Shown here: piece after piece, positions 25,061 through 33,996 of the stretch
How positions within the stretch are numbered: position 1 is the stretch's first letter
Layout: each line of letters starts with the position of its first letter
Source of the DNA: Spartinivicinus ruber
GTDB lineage: Bacteria; Pseudomonadota; Gammaproteobacteria; Pseudomonadales; Zooshikellaceae
NCBI RefSeq assembly: GCF_011009015.1
Contig: NZ_CP048881.1
Location: forward strand, 1-64,000
Direction of reading: 5' to 3'
DNA: 64,000 nucleotides
The notes under the pieces: model-generated
The model's input: only the letters and a program-made list of their open reading frames with translations
Database searches by the model: none
What the model was told of the DNA's origin: nothing
Position numbers and translations under genes: made by a program

Positions 25061-26062
25061 ATGAACAATTTAGATTTAATTGCACAGCATGAAGCGTTTA
25101 CTGTGCAAGGCTTAACTTTGGCCATTAATAAGGCCGTCTCCACCCCTGGCCGTATTCGCGAACTGGGGTGGTTCAAAGAGGATGGGATTAATACCACCTC
25201 TATCAATATCGAGTTTCGAAACCAATCATTAATGCTAGTGCCGACCCAGGTACGTGGTGCGCCAGGGTCATCACTGGATCGTGAAAAGCGTGCTCGCTTG
25301 CCATTTAACATTGTGCATTTACCCATGGAAGGCGCGGTGTTAGCTGATGAGGTGCTAGGTGTTCGGGCGTTTGGCTCTGAAAACACATTAGATCAAGTAC
25401 AACGTTTGGTTGCCCGTGAGCTAGAAAGAATGCGCCAGTCGTTTGAAGTTACCCATGAGTTTCAACGGTTAGGGGCAATCAAAGGTAAAATTCTGGATGC
25501 CGATGGAAAAACGGTTTTAGAAGACTTATTCGACCGCTTTAAAATTCAACCGAATAAAATGACGTTGGATTTTACTAAAGACCTTCGCACCCAATGCATG
25601 GATATTAAGCGGGCTTCAGAGAAAGAGCAGGGTGCTATTAAAGCTTCACGCTACCGGGTATTAATTGGTTCCAATGTCACCAACGAATTGCTGAAAAATG
25701 ATGACTTCAAAAAGGCTTATGAACGTTATCAAGATGGTTTGTACTTAAGAAATGACATGCGAATGAACATCAACTTTGGTGGACTAATTTGGGAAGAATG
25801 CGAAAGTGAATTTAACAGTCAGGTGTTTATTGGCCCTGATGATGCCATTGTGGTGCCTGAAGGGTTGCCAGGTTTATTCCGCTCATACTATGGACCCGCC
25901 AACTACATGGAAACCGTCAATACACGGGGCTTGCCGTATTACGCTAAGCGCAAAGCCATGGACTACGACAAGGGGGTTATGTTTGAAGCCCAATCTAACC
26001 CACTGCACTTGTGTACTAACCCGAGAGTTATCATACATTTGAAGATTAAAACGGCGTCTTAA
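25061..26062 (+). CDS. Major capsid protein, lambda gpE family (module 1)
   Basis: 333 residues, near the family length of about 340. Recognisable stretches are TPGRIRELGWF, RGAPGSSLDREKR and FGSENTLDQVQRLVARELE at the N-terminal half, and NTRGLPYYAKRKAMDYDKGVMFEAQSNPLHLC at the end. It forms the HK97-fold icosahedral shell. An aaggaatt site precedes the ATG. It pairs with the decoration protein at 24257 and is only distantly similar to the second capsid gene at 44682. Confidence 0.92.
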   Translation: MNNLDLIAQHEAFTVQGLTLAINKAVSTPGRIRELGWFKEDGINTTSINIEFRNQSLMLVPTQVRGAPGSSLDREKRARLPFNIVHLPMEGAVLADEVLGVRAFGSENTLDQVQRLVARELERMRQSFEVTHEFQRLGAIKGKILDADGKTVLEDLFDRFKIQPNKMTLDFTKDLRTQCMDIKRASEKEQGAIKASRYRVLIGSNVTNELLKNDDFKKAYERYQDGLYLRNDMRMNINFGGLIWEECESEFNSQVFIGPDDAIVVPEGLPGLFRSYYGPANYMETVNTRGLPYYAKRKAMDYDKGVMFEAQSNPLHLCTNPRVIIHLKIKTAS

Positions 26063-26412
26063 TGAACGCCTTTGACCGCGCCACCCGCCGTATCATGCGG
26101 CGGTTAGGTACTTTTATTACTGTTGAAGATGAGGCAGGCAACACCCAACAAATAAAAGCTGAAGTTATTCAAGCAGAGGAATTTATTGCTAAAACCAAAG
26201 GCAGCACACTAAGCCTAAAGCTTGATAATCCTGTGCTGCAACTTGCTACAGTTGATTGCCCAAACCTCACAAAACAATGGTTAATCGAATTTAATGGCCA
26301 GCGCTATGAAGTGGCTGATAACCCATTAATTGAACACGGACAAATACAAATATCCTTAATACCCGTCCAAGAAAAAACAGACCTCAGTTGGTTAAATGAA
26401 CCTGGAAATTAG
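26062..26412 (+). CDS. Head-tail connector-type protein, FII-like position (module 1)
   Basis: 116 residues, start codon overlapping the capsid stop (TAATG). A basic helix (FDRATRRIMRRLG) precedes a small beta-barrel (KAEVIQAEEF, QWLIEFNGQRYEVADNPLIEHGQIQISLIP). Location after the major capsid and fold pattern match lambda gpFII-type stoppers that seal the portal and meet the tail. Assigned mainly from gene order. Confidence 0.6.
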   Translation: MNAFDRATRRIMRRLGTFITVEDEAGNTQQIKAEVIQAEEFIAKTKGSTLSLKLDNPVLQLATVDCPNLTKQWLIEFNGQRYEVADNPLIEHGQIQISLIPVQEKTDLSWLNEPGN

Positions 26413-26995
26413 AACGGCTAACCACCTGCAACACATTATTGATCAGGTAGAGAGTCAACCAAAACAAGTCAATAAAGCGATGCGGCGCGCCATGCGTAAA
26501 ACGGCTCGCTGGCTAAAAACTCGAATGGCGAGAGAATTAGCGAGCCAGATGGGTGTTGCTCAAAAAGCCTTAAAAAGTCGATTTATTCTTTCAACCATTG
26601 GCAAAGGCAAAAACCAAAAGTTTGTCTTCTGGTTGGGCACTTATCCATTAGCTGCAGAAGAAGCAGGCAAACCCCGGAACTTAAAAAAGAAAGGGGTTGC
26701 GGTTAAAAAATACCGCTTTGCGGGTGCTTTTTATAAAAACGTTTACGGTTCCAAAAAGCATGTATGGATTAGAACGGCCAGAAATCGCACAGCTGGTTAT
26801 TCGGGTGTAAGCCCAATGTCACAAACCCCTGGTAATGTGCCGAGCCATTTAAAAGGCCGCTTTCCAGTTGAACGGATAGGGATCGACATTGATCCAATAG
26901 CCGCCGAATTATTTCGGCGCTATAAAAGCCGTGTGAACGTGAATTTTAATCGTATCCTTGAGCAAGAATTAAACTATGCCCTTAACATTGAATAA
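26396..26995 (+). CDS. Minor tail protein Z-like (module 1)
   Basis: 199 residues. The basic helix AMRRAMRKTARWLKTRMARELASQMGVAQKALKSRF and the region FRRYKSRVNVNFNRILEQELNYAL match prophage tail protein GpZ family members. These act at head-tail completion. It overlaps both neighbours (17 and 20 bp). Its counterpart in the second module is at 46028. Confidence 0.75.
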   Translation: MNLEIRTANHLQHIIDQVESQPKQVNKAMRRAMRKTARWLKTRMARELASQMGVAQKALKSRFILSTIGKGKNQKFVFWLGTYPLAAEEAGKPRNLKKKGVAVKKYRFAGAFYKNVYGSKKHVWIRTARNRTAGYSGVSPMSQTPGNVPSHLKGRFPVERIGIDIDPIAAELFRRYKSRVNVNFNRILEQELNYALNIE

Positions 26996-27467
26996 TCTTA
27001 CTGAATACCATCAGGCTGTTGTTGAAGGGATAAAAACAGCATTACCTAACCTGGCAACCGTCGCCGCCTACAACCCAGCGGAAGAGCAAAAGCTAAATAC
27101 ACCAGCAGTCTTACTTGAGCTTACCCAAATGGAGCCCGCCGAGACCATTAGCGGGGGCCGTATAGCGGTTAATCTAGCCATGGTGGCGCATGTGTTTTTA
27201 GCCAAAAATGATGTTGAAGACATTCAATTGAGTATCCGTAATTTAGCCGCTTGGGTGTTACAAGCCGTACATCGAAATAACTGGGGGCTAGGGGGAGCCG
27301 TCGGCAACCCTAAGACAGTCGAAGCCTTTCCGGGGAGTTTTAATCCTGAAGTTGATGGTTATGAATCGTGGCTAGTGTCATGGGAGCAAGCTATTTACTT
27401 AGGGGCTGAAGACCAACCACCCGAATGGTTGCCTGGTGAAATTAGGCTAGGGGTTGGCTATGGATAG
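26976..27467 (+). CDS. Tail terminator/completion protein, Mu gp37-like (module 1)
   Basis: 163 residues beginning LTEYHQAVVEGIKTALP, then PAVLLELTQMEPAE, DIQLSIRNLAAWVLQAVHR and SWEQAIYLGA. Size, order and alpha/beta pattern match DUF1834 (Mu gp37)-type tail completion proteins, which cap the tail tube. The paralogue at 46617 has the same layout. Family assignment by eye only. Confidence 0.6.
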   Translation: MPLTLNNLTEYHQAVVEGIKTALPNLATVAAYNPAEEQKLNTPAVLLELTQMEPAETISGGRIAVNLAMVAHVFLAKNDVEDIQLSIRNLAAWVLQAVHRNNWGLGGAVGNPKTVEAFPGSFNPEVDGYESWLVSWEQAIYLGAEDQPPEWLPGEIRLGVGYG

Positions 27468-28053
27468 TACGACAGATGACATTCTACAGCGTTTAGAAGC
27501 CCTGGAGCGGCGATTAGCCCAGGTAGTTGTCAGAGGCCGTATACATGCCGTGGACCCCACTAGAGGGCTAGCAAAAGTGGAATACGGCGCAGAAGGCCAA
27601 CAACAAACGACAGGTTGGTTACCCTGGAAACCAACAAGAACAGGCAAAACTGTTACCTGGTCACAGCCTGACATAGGCGAAGGAGCAACGGTTATTTCAG
27701 AGGGCGATTTAACGCTAGGGGAGATATTACCAGGCTCTTACTATGATCGATTCCCGGCACCTTCAGCTAATCCTGATGTACACCTAACACGGTATGCTGA
27801 TGGGGCTATTAAGCAATATGATCAGTCAGGCCAGGCTTATCAATTAACGCTACCCGCTAGCGGCACAGTGAATATTGTGGCCAAAGGTGGCGTAACAATA
27901 ACAGGTGATTTAACGGTTAACGGCAATATTACAGCAACGGGTGATATTACAGATCACACGCGAAGTATGCAGGCTGATAGAGATATTTATAACAGTCATA
28001 CGCATGATGTGTCGGGCCACAGTAAAGCTGTACCGACAGACAAACAACAATAG
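27460..28053 (+). CDS. Baseplate spike protein V (module 1)
   Basis: 197 residues from ATG 27460. An OB-fold domain (VRGRIHAVDPTRGLAKVEYGAEG) is followed by a beta-helix rich in repeats (GGVTITGDLTVNGNITATGDI). It ends with NSHTHDVSGHSKAVPT. The H-x-H near the tip is how P2 gpV and related spikes bind iron at the apex. It is the membrane-piercing tip of a contractile tail. The last 35 residues are nearly identical to those of the second module's protein (47098). Confidence 0.88.
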   Translation: MDSTTDDILQRLEALERRLAQVVVRGRIHAVDPTRGLAKVEYGAEGQQQTTGWLPWKPTRTGKTVTWSQPDIGEGATVISEGDLTLGEILPGSYYDRFPAPSANPDVHLTRYADGAIKQYDQSGQAYQLTLPASGTVNIVAKGGVTITGDLTVNGNITATGDITDHTRSMQADRDIYNSHTHDVSGHSKAVPTDKQQ

Positions 28054-28065
28054 TTATTTTAAATA

Positions 28066-28419
28066 ATGAAAACCGGCACCCAGGCAAACACAGGTAAAAC
28101 GGTTTCTGGCATCCCTTATTTACAACAACGCATCCAAGACGCGCTAAACACCCCATTAGGTTCACTGGTGGGGCATCGTGATTATGGTTCAAGGGTCTAT
28201 GAAATCATTGACCGCAATATCAACCCAGGCTTTTACATGCAAGTGTATATCCGTTTAGCAGAAGCCTTAAATAATCCGGTTAATGGCTTGGATGATGTGA
28301 AGTTAAAAGAGATGCAATTAACTTGTGTTGAAAACCATCAAATAGAAATTACTTGTCGTTTTATTTTATTAGAAAACGGCGAGCCGATAACAATGGAGGG
28401 TATTATTATTGAGCAGTAG
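28066..28419 (+). CDS. Baseplate wedge protein W, gp25-like (module 1)
   Basis: 117 residues of the GPW/gp25 family: IPYLQQRIQDALNTPLGSLVGHRDYGSRVYEIID, with the typical Leu-Gly-Ser/Arg-x-Phe-Gly-like signature as HRDYGS. It helps trigger sheath contraction at the baseplate-sheath junction. It overlaps the J gene by 11 bp. Confidence 0.85.
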   Translation: MKTGTQANTGKTVSGIPYLQQRIQDALNTPLGSLVGHRDYGSRVYEIIDRNINPGFYMQVYIRLAEALNNPVNGLDDVKLKEMQLTCVENHQIEITCRFILLENGEPITMEGIIIEQ

Positions 28420-29254
28420 AAATGCGATTGACCTTTCTAAGCTGCCACCCCTGACGATTATTGATGAAACCAGCTACCAAGATGAGCTAGCCACAGTTAC
28501 CACTAACGCCAATTTACCGAACCCTAGCCCAGCCGATCCCGCGTATCGTATTGCATCGGCCCTATGCTACCGCCATCGGTTATTTAGACAAAAAATCAAT
28601 GAACAGATTTACGGGCTAACCTTAGCCGGGGCGAGGGAAGCACAGCTAGACCATATCGGCATAACCTACTACCAGACCCCGCGCCATGCGGGAGAAATAG
28701 ACGACGATTATCGTAATCGGTTGCAGTTGGAGCCTGAAGGTAAATCAGTAGCCGGACCTGAAGGGGCTTATATTTTTCATGCATTATCAGCAGATGCCCT
28801 GGTTAAAGACGTGGTTGTGCATTCGCCTGAACCGGTTGAAGTGGATTTATATATTCTCACCCATGAAGGTAATGGTGAGCCGACAGAAGCCTTACTAAAC
28901 AAGGTCAAGGCTTATCTGGAGCCTTATAGACCGTTAACTGACAAGCTCAATGTCAAAGTGCCACAAGCGTTGTATGAATACACGGTAGACGCTGAATTGC
29001 ATTTAAAAGGTGGTCCAGAGGCTTCAATCATTGAAGCATTAACTAAAAAACGCCTTCAAGCGTATGTTAGCAGCCATCATTATTTTGGGGCTCAAATTAC
29101 AGAGAGTGGTATACATGCTGCGCTGACCGTGGAAGGGGTAGAAAAGGTTGAGTTAAAAAACTGGCAAGACTATCAATGCAAACCGGCGGAAGCTGCCTAT
29201 TGCACTCACATAACAATAAACACCAAACAATTAACCCATCATGAATGGTCATGA
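28409..29254 (+). CDS. Baseplate wedge protein J (module 1)
   Basis: 281 residues. The start is TTG 28409: no in-frame ATG is near, and ggaggg lies 8 nt upstream. Features of the P2 J/Mu gp47 family include GAREAQLDHIGITYYQTPR, DDDYRNRLQLEPEGKSVAGPEGAYIFHALSAD and the repeated alpha/beta units of the C-terminal half. It builds the baseplate wedge with W and I. Confidence 0.88.
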   Translation: MSSRNAIDLSKLPPLTIIDETSYQDELATVTTNANLPNPSPADPAYRIASALCYRHRLFRQKINEQIYGLTLAGAREAQLDHIGITYYQTPRHAGEIDDDYRNRLQLEPEGKSVAGPEGAYIFHALSADALVKDVVVHSPEPVEVDLYILTHEGNGEPTEALLNKVKAYLEPYRPLTDKLNVKVPQALYEYTVDAELHLKGGPEASIIEALTKKRLQAYVSSHHYFGAQITESGIHAALTVEGVEKVELKNWQDYQCKPAEAAYCTHITINTKQLTHHEWS

Positions 29255-29873
29255 CTCTATTTTACCGGGTAATTTATCGGCATTAGAACGCGATTTAGAG
29301 GCGTCACTAGCAGAAGCCAAAGCCTTAATTCCTGTACCCATTGAGACCATATGGAATCCCTATCAATGTCCTGTACCCCTGTTGCCATACCTGGCGTGGG
29401 CGGTATCCGTGGACCATTGGCAAGCCAGCTGGCCAGAACACATCAAGCGCAGTGTGATTGCTAAAAGTTTGGAAGTACACGAAATTAAAGGCACACGGCA
29501 GGCATTAGAAAAAGCGTTATCAGCCATCGATATTGATATTAATGTCACTGAATGGTTTGAAATGGAACCACCCGGCAAGCGGGGTACATTCCAGATTACC
29601 GCGAATTTGAGTGATCGTGGCATTACGGAAGGTGAATACCAAAACGTTAAAAATGTCATTGATACCGCTAAAAACGTGCGTAGCCATTATGATTTAAAAC
29701 TGGCGCTTAGCAATAAATCGACTGTGCCGCTGTTTGCCATGGCCATTCGGCAGGGAAACCAAGAAATTCTTTACCCATTATTAACTAAAAAAATTACTGC
29801 AATTAATGGTTGTTATTTTACAACAGCAACCCGTTCATTAATTCAAACAACCTTATTTCCAATCGAACAATAA
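29241..29873 (+). CDS. Tail protein I (module 1)
   Basis: 210 residues. The P2 gpI signature is clear: LPGNLSALERDLEASLAEA at the N-terminus, LLPYLAWAVSVDHWQ, and HEIKGTRQALEKALSAI. It connects baseplate wedges to the fibres. It overlaps J by 14 bp and precedes the fibre gene by 6 bp. Confidence 0.88.
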   Translation: MNGHDSILPGNLSALERDLEASLAEAKALIPVPIETIWNPYQCPVPLLPYLAWAVSVDHWQASWPEHIKRSVIAKSLEVHEIKGTRQALEKALSAIDIDINVTEWFEMEPPGKRGTFQITANLSDRGITEGEYQNVKNVIDTAKNVRSHYDLKLALSNKSTVPLFAMAIRQGNQEILYPLLTKKITAINGCYFTTATRSLIQTTLFPIEQ

Positions 29874-29879
29874 AATACG

Positions 29880-30815
29880 ATGTCACAACATTATTTTGTG
29901 TTGCTAACGAAAGTTGGTCAAGCACAGCTATCCAATGCGCTTGCCATGGGGCGCAAACTCAATGTGTCCAAACTGCAAATAGGGGACGGTGGAGCCGATG
30001 AAGGCAAAGAAACTAACCCCACTGAAAACGATACACAATTAAAGCGCGTGCGTGGTGAGGTGCCGGTTAATGCCGTATTTCAACATGAGAGCAACCCCCA
30101 TTGGGTTGTATTTCAGGTGGTGATTCCTGATGATGTAGGCGGCTTTTACATCACCGAGTTAGGGTTATTTGATGAAGGCGACAACTTAATTGCGATCGGT
30201 AAATACCCCAAAACTTACAAAGCTACTTTACCTGATGGCATATCCACTAGCATGGATTTAGAAGTCATTTGTCAGGTAGGCAATGTTGATCAGGTTAATT
30301 TGCAGATTGACCCGTCTAAAGTGTTAGCCACCATTGATTACACTGAAAAACGTTTTCAAGATCACCTGGCCGCAGCAGACCCACACCCGCAGTATATGCC
30401 TAAAGCTGGTGGTAATTTTACGGGTGAAATTAGTGTATTAGAGAATGCCGTTTATCATGAAGGGCATCAACCCAGCTGGGAAGAAGTAACCAACAAACCC
30501 GATTTATCCCTCGCTAGCCATAACCATGATGAGGTGTATTTTAAACTGGATCACCGGACTAAATCGGTGTGGGTGGATGTCACATCGATTGGACAAACCG
30601 GGGATATTTATAAAGCGTTGGAGTGGGCTAAAACCATTCACCCCGACGAAACTTTTCAAGATAACGACCACATGATTGTGCTGTATTCCAATCAACACGC
30701 CAGAGGTACGGGGAACGGTACTCATTACTGGAGTACCCGTCACATGGTGACATTCTTACGTAGTCGCAGCGGCTGGCATTTATTAGCGAATCAACCGGGT
30801 AGGGAGCCTGCCTAA
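29880..30815 (+). CDS. Tail fibre protein, short form (module 1)
   Basis: 311 residues. The N-terminal part (about 1-150: VGQAQLSNALAMGRKLNVSKLQIGDG, VGGFYITELGLFDEGDNLIAIGKYPKTYK) is the P2 gpH-type baseplate-attachment domain. Then come AADPHPQYMPKAGGNFTG and a distal domain ending NQPGREPA. The last 90 or so residues are almost the same as in the fibre at 49695, although the N-terminal parts are diverged. It lacks the knob-like domain of the second fibre. Confidence 0.82.
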   Translation: MSQHYFVLLTKVGQAQLSNALAMGRKLNVSKLQIGDGGADEGKETNPTENDTQLKRVRGEVPVNAVFQHESNPHWVVFQVVIPDDVGGFYITELGLFDEGDNLIAIGKYPKTYKATLPDGISTSMDLEVICQVGNVDQVNLQIDPSKVLATIDYTEKRFQDHLAAADPHPQYMPKAGGNFTGEISVLENAVYHEGHQPSWEEVTNKPDLSLASHNHDEVYFKLDHRTKSVWVDVTSIGQTGDIYKALEWAKTIHPDETFQDNDHMIVLYSNQHARGTGNGTHYWSTRHMVTFLRSRSGWHLLANQPGREPA

Positions 30816-31348
30816 TGAACGTGATTTTAATTTTTAATAAGTTTACGGATGCCTATTTAGGCTTAACCTACGCCGGGGATGGCATGAGTGTTACCCCTGA
30901 AACCTGTAACCAAGAACACTTTAAATATAAGGTGGTGGATTTAGACCCAGACACTGAGGTATGGGAGGGCGATTATCACACGGGTAAAGTGGTTAAAAGG
31001 GCAAATCGAAAGATTATTATTACTGAGGATGAGCTAAATATTGATTGCCAGACCAAAGTCTTTCGAAAATATCGTTATTACCAGCAATTTAATATTTTAT
31101 ATGACGTGATTGACGCATTAATTGCAGCGAGCAATGTGGATGAAAGTAAGCTGACCCAATATCGAGAAATGCGCGAGTATTTAACCCGGATTCGAGACAA
31201 TAACGACCGTTACAAAGCCGCTTATCAGGCTGTTGATGGGTATGAGTATTGGGATAAAGCTAAGGAAAGAGAAGCGTTAAATAAACAGCTTGAGGGCGGC
31301 CTACATGAAATAATTGGCCGTGACAGTACCACCCATGGCATCATCTAA
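30815..31348 (+). CDS. Fibre-associated protein, probable fibre assembly or chaperone (copy 1)
   Basis: 177 residues beginning MNVILIFNKFTDAYLGLTYAGDGMSV, with an acidic central part and a helical C-terminus (YREMREYLTRIRDNNDRYKAAYQAVDGYEYWDKAK). The start overlaps the fibre stop (TAATG), so the two are translationally coupled, as tail fibre assembly chaperones usually are. It differs from the copy at 51002 at only a few positions. No firm family match by eye. Confidence 0.55.
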   Translation: MNVILIFNKFTDAYLGLTYAGDGMSVTPETCNQEHFKYKVVDLDPDTEVWEGDYHTGKVVKRANRKIIITEDELNIDCQTKVFRKYRYYQQFNILYDVIDALIAASNVDESKLTQYREMREYLTRIRDNNDRYKAAYQAVDGYEYWDKAKEREALNKQLEGGLHEIIGRDSTTHGII

Positions 31349-31820
31349 ACCCTATTTGGCTATAGACGACGTTAATAATATACGTGATGCCGTCACTCAA
31401 ATAGATCAAGCCTACTGGCGAGACCGCTCAACCCATAAACCCAACCTTGGGATAGACGGCAGTATAGGCCGTTATTACTCCTGTGGTCGTATTTCATGCC
31501 CGGAGCCGTTGAGAAGCCAAATTGATGCCATTGCACCCGCGTTAGCCCCCTATGAACTGGAAGACTGGACAATCAACTGGATGCCAAAGGGCGGCTTTAT
31601 TCCGCCCCATATTGATAATGAAGGCTATCTGGCCTTTGCTGTCTTATCACTACAGTCTGAAAGTGGCGCGTTTATTTGGTATAGAGACAACCAATTAACC
31701 CAGCCAGTTGAGATTCCAGACCAGGCAGGGCAGTTAATAACCCTTGATAACATCACAACGATTCATTCTGTCGCTACCGCATTAACAGACCGTTATACCC
31801 TGATTTTTTTATACAAATAA
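31335..31820 (+). CDS. 2OG-Fe(II) oxygenase-like protein in the fibre cassette (copy 1)
   Basis: 161 residues from ATG 31335, overlapping the previous gene by 14 bp. The C-terminal half reads as a double-stranded beta-helix with the metal triad H92-x-D94 (IPPHIDNEG) and H144 (TIHSVA), then R153 for 2-oxoglutarate (DRYTLIFLY). All four residues are kept in the second copy (51522). Known relatives hydroxylate Pro, Lys or Asp of proteins. A fibre or receptor-binding substrate is my inference from location. Confidence 0.65.
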   Translation: MASSKPYLAIDDVNNIRDAVTQIDQAYWRDRSTHKPNLGIDGSIGRYYSCGRISCPEPLRSQIDAIAPALAPYELEDWTINWMPKGGFIPPHIDNEGYLAFAVLSLQSESGAFIWYRDNQLTQPVEIPDQAGQLITLDNITTIHSVATALTDRYTLIFLYK

Positions 31821-31826
31821 TTATTC

Positions 31827-32312
31827 ATGACAACCATTATTCCTAATTTACTGACAAAGGCGCAGTGTGCTGCCCTGTTGCTTGCCGCTAAAAAAGAACT
31901 CGCCCACTTTACTAAAAGTGAAGGGGTTTACCGACGCATAGGCCAAAACGGTACAAAAGCGCTATCAACTTACCGCACCTTAAAATATTGGCAGTTTTCG
32001 CCAGAACTAAAGCAGTTATTTAATGAGTCATTACCCGACACTATCACCTCGCAGTTTAATGAAGCGTGGTTTTTATATTTTCCCAAGCAAGGGTTTTTAG
32101 ACAAATACCAGTCAGGCAAGCGGCTATTCAATTGCTTATCCATCCCGTTAAACAGTGGTGGCACGTTTGTGATTGATGCCGTTGAACAGTCCAATAACGC
32201 GGGAGATGGCTATTTATTTTCATTAGCCGATAAGCATCAAGTGCCTAAAACGACTAAAGCCGATATGTACCTTTGCTTTTTATTTTCCAATCATATCCAG
32301 GTAACTAATTAA
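31827..32312 (+). CDS. Degenerate relative of the 2OG oxygenase, fibre cassette (copy 1)
   Basis: 161 residues. The second half (KQGFLDKYQSGKRLFNCLSIPLNSGG ... FSLADKHQVPKTTKADMYLCFLFS) follows the same strand order as the neighbouring oxygenase-like protein. H137 matches the distal His, but the HxD is replaced (FLDKYQ) and the Arg is a Met. It is probably not an enzyme and could be a structural or chaperone partner. The gene lies 6 bp after the oxygenase gene and 1 bp before the sheath gene. Confidence 0.5.
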   Translation: MTTIIPNLLTKAQCAALLLAAKKELAHFTKSEGVYRRIGQNGTKALSTYRTLKYWQFSPELKQLFNESLPDTITSQFNEAWFLYFPKQGFLDKYQSGKRLFNCLSIPLNSGGTFVIDAVEQSNNAGDGYLFSLADKHQVPKTTKADMYLCFLFSNHIQVTN

Positions 32313-33470
32313 ATGACCACACAATACTTACATGGGGTTGAACAATATTTTTTAGAAGACCCGATTAAACCCATTAAAATATTATCCGCCAGTACCATTG
32401 GCTTAATTGCTACCGCTGATGATGCGGATAATGAAGTATTTCCACTCAATACCCCGACGTTAATTGCCAGCGATAAGCTCATCGCCAAAGCGGGTAAAAC
32501 AGGCACCTTACGGGCTGCACTACAAGACATTTACCGTCAATCAGGGGCGATTGTGGTGGTGGTGAGAGTGCCAGAACCCGAGAACCCAGCAGAGCCAACC
32601 GAGGCCGATTTAGCCAACCTAATTGGCACCGTTGATTTTGAAACGGGTGGTTATACCGGCTTAAAAGCCTTGCGCATTGCGGAAGCGGCTGTAGGTGTGA
32701 GACCGCGTTTAATCATTGCCCCAGAGTTTTCGCATTTTGTTGATGTGGCGGCAGCGATGGAAAACGAAGCCAAAAAACTAAATGCCATTGCGATTGTTGA
32801 TGGAGACGAAACGGGCTTTACCCATGTGATTAAGGCTGCTGAAGCCTTTAAAGAAGTGTTTTTTGTGAATGGCGGTATTGAAGTGTTAGATACTGCACTG
32901 AAGAAAAAAGTAAAACGCAAGGCGTCAGCCACCATTGCCGGGCATATTGTCCGCGTCGACTTTGAAGAAGGCTATTGGCATTCCCCATCAAACCGCAAAC
33001 TATACGGCATTACCGGCACGTCAGAGCCTGTAGACCATGCAATTGGTTCCTTAACCAGTAAAGCCAACCGCTACAACGAAAAGAACGTAGCCACCATTGT
33101 TAACCAGCAAGGGGGTTGGTACTTATACGGCAACCGTCTTTGCAATGGCACCATGCTACCGCACCAACGTGTTCGCTATATCGTGGGTGATTCCATTCTG
33201 TACGCTCATCAGGAGCTTGTTGACCGTAATATCACCCGCGACTATGTGGAATCAGTTAAGGCTCGGGTAAACAACCTCTTACGGCGTCTTAAAGCACGAC
33301 AGGTGATAGCAGGCGGTGAGTGTTGGGTTGATGAAGAATTGAATATGGCTGACATTGGCACCGGCCAAGTGACATGGGATTATGATTTAGGCTTATACGA
33401 CGTAGCCGAGCGCTTAACCTTCCGCCAGCACATCAACAAACGCTACAACGAACAACTATTTACTAGCTAA
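32313..33470 (+). CDS. Contractile tail sheath protein FI (module 1)
   Basis: 385 residues, typical of the P2 FI family: YLHGVEQYFLEDPIKPIKILSASTIGLIATADDAD at the N-terminus, LIIAPEFSHFVD, and the C-terminal ERLTFRQHINKRYNEQLF. It forms the sheath that contracts to drive the tube. Presence of a sheath shows this lambda-type head is joined to a myovirus tail. Confidence 0.92.
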   Translation: MTTQYLHGVEQYFLEDPIKPIKILSASTIGLIATADDADNEVFPLNTPTLIASDKLIAKAGKTGTLRAALQDIYRQSGAIVVVVRVPEPENPAEPTEADLANLIGTVDFETGGYTGLKALRIAEAAVGVRPRLIIAPEFSHFVDVAAAMENEAKKLNAIAIVDGDETGFTHVIKAAEAFKEVFFVNGGIEVLDTALKKKVKRKASATIAGHIVRVDFEEGYWHSPSNRKLYGITGTSEPVDHAIGSLTSKANRYNEKNVATIVNQQGGWYLYGNRLCNGTMLPHQRVRYIVGDSILYAHQELVDRNITRDYVESVKARVNNLLRRLKARQVIAGGECWVDEELNMADIGTGQVTWDYDLGLYDVAERLTFRQHINKRYNEQLFTS

Positions 33471-33484
33471 GGAAAACAAAAAAC

Positions 33485-33994
33485 ATGGCAAGCGTTCCCA
33501 GCATTCTGACCGATATGAATGCATTTTTTAAAGACGAGTCATTTGCAGGTATTTGCAACACCATCACCTTACCGAAAATAGCCTTTAAAACCAGCGATTT
33601 TACCGCCGCTGGTATTGCTGGCGACATCGAGCGGAGTTTACACCGACTCGAAAAATTAGAGGCAGAAGTCACTATTTCGAGTTACAGCAACAAAGTGTTA
33701 GAGCTGTTAGGCCAGCCAGAAAGCACACAAGAAGAGTTCCGTATTCGTGGCTCGCTTGATGTCAATGGCGATATAAAAGCCATCATGATCAAGCTTAGAG
33801 GGCTATGGAAAAGCATGGAATTAAACGAGTTTAAGCCCGAATCTGAGGCCACCATGAAGTTTGCTATTGTGCCTGACCTGTATCAGTTCGAGTTAGAGGG
33901 TAGTGAACTGTTTTATATCGATAAGAAAAACTATGAGGTGCGAATTAATGGCGAAGACCGCACCAAAAAAATTAGAGAAGCATTAGGAATTTAA
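33485..33994 (+). CDS. Tail tube protein FII (module 1)
   Basis: 169 residues, the P2 FII family size. Matches include FAGICNTITLPKIAFKTSDFTAAGIAGDIE and KAIMIKLRGLWKSMELNEFKPE, and the C-terminal IDKKNYEVRINGEDR. It stacks as hexameric rings to form the inner tube, directly after the sheath gene as in P2. Confidence 0.92.
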   Translation: MASVPSILTDMNAFFKDESFAGICNTITLPKIAFKTSDFTAAGIAGDIERSLHRLEKLEAEVTISSYSNKVLELLGQPESTQEEFRIRGSLDVNGDIKAIMIKLRGLWKSMELNEFKPESEATMKFAIVPDLYQFELEGSELFYIDKKNYEVRINGEDRTKKIREALGI

Positions 33995-33996
33995 TC

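Larger units (their letters stand above)
30530..32306 (+). repeat. Fibre cassette, copy 1 of a 1.8-kb direct repeat
   Basis: From the middle of the fibre gene to just before the sheath gene, the DNA is nearly identical to 50717-52493, colinear and without gaps at a constant offset of 20,187 bp. Flanking capsid, baseplate and sheath genes are far more diverged. Recent exchange or gene conversion between the two modules is the simplest reading. Confidence 0.85.
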
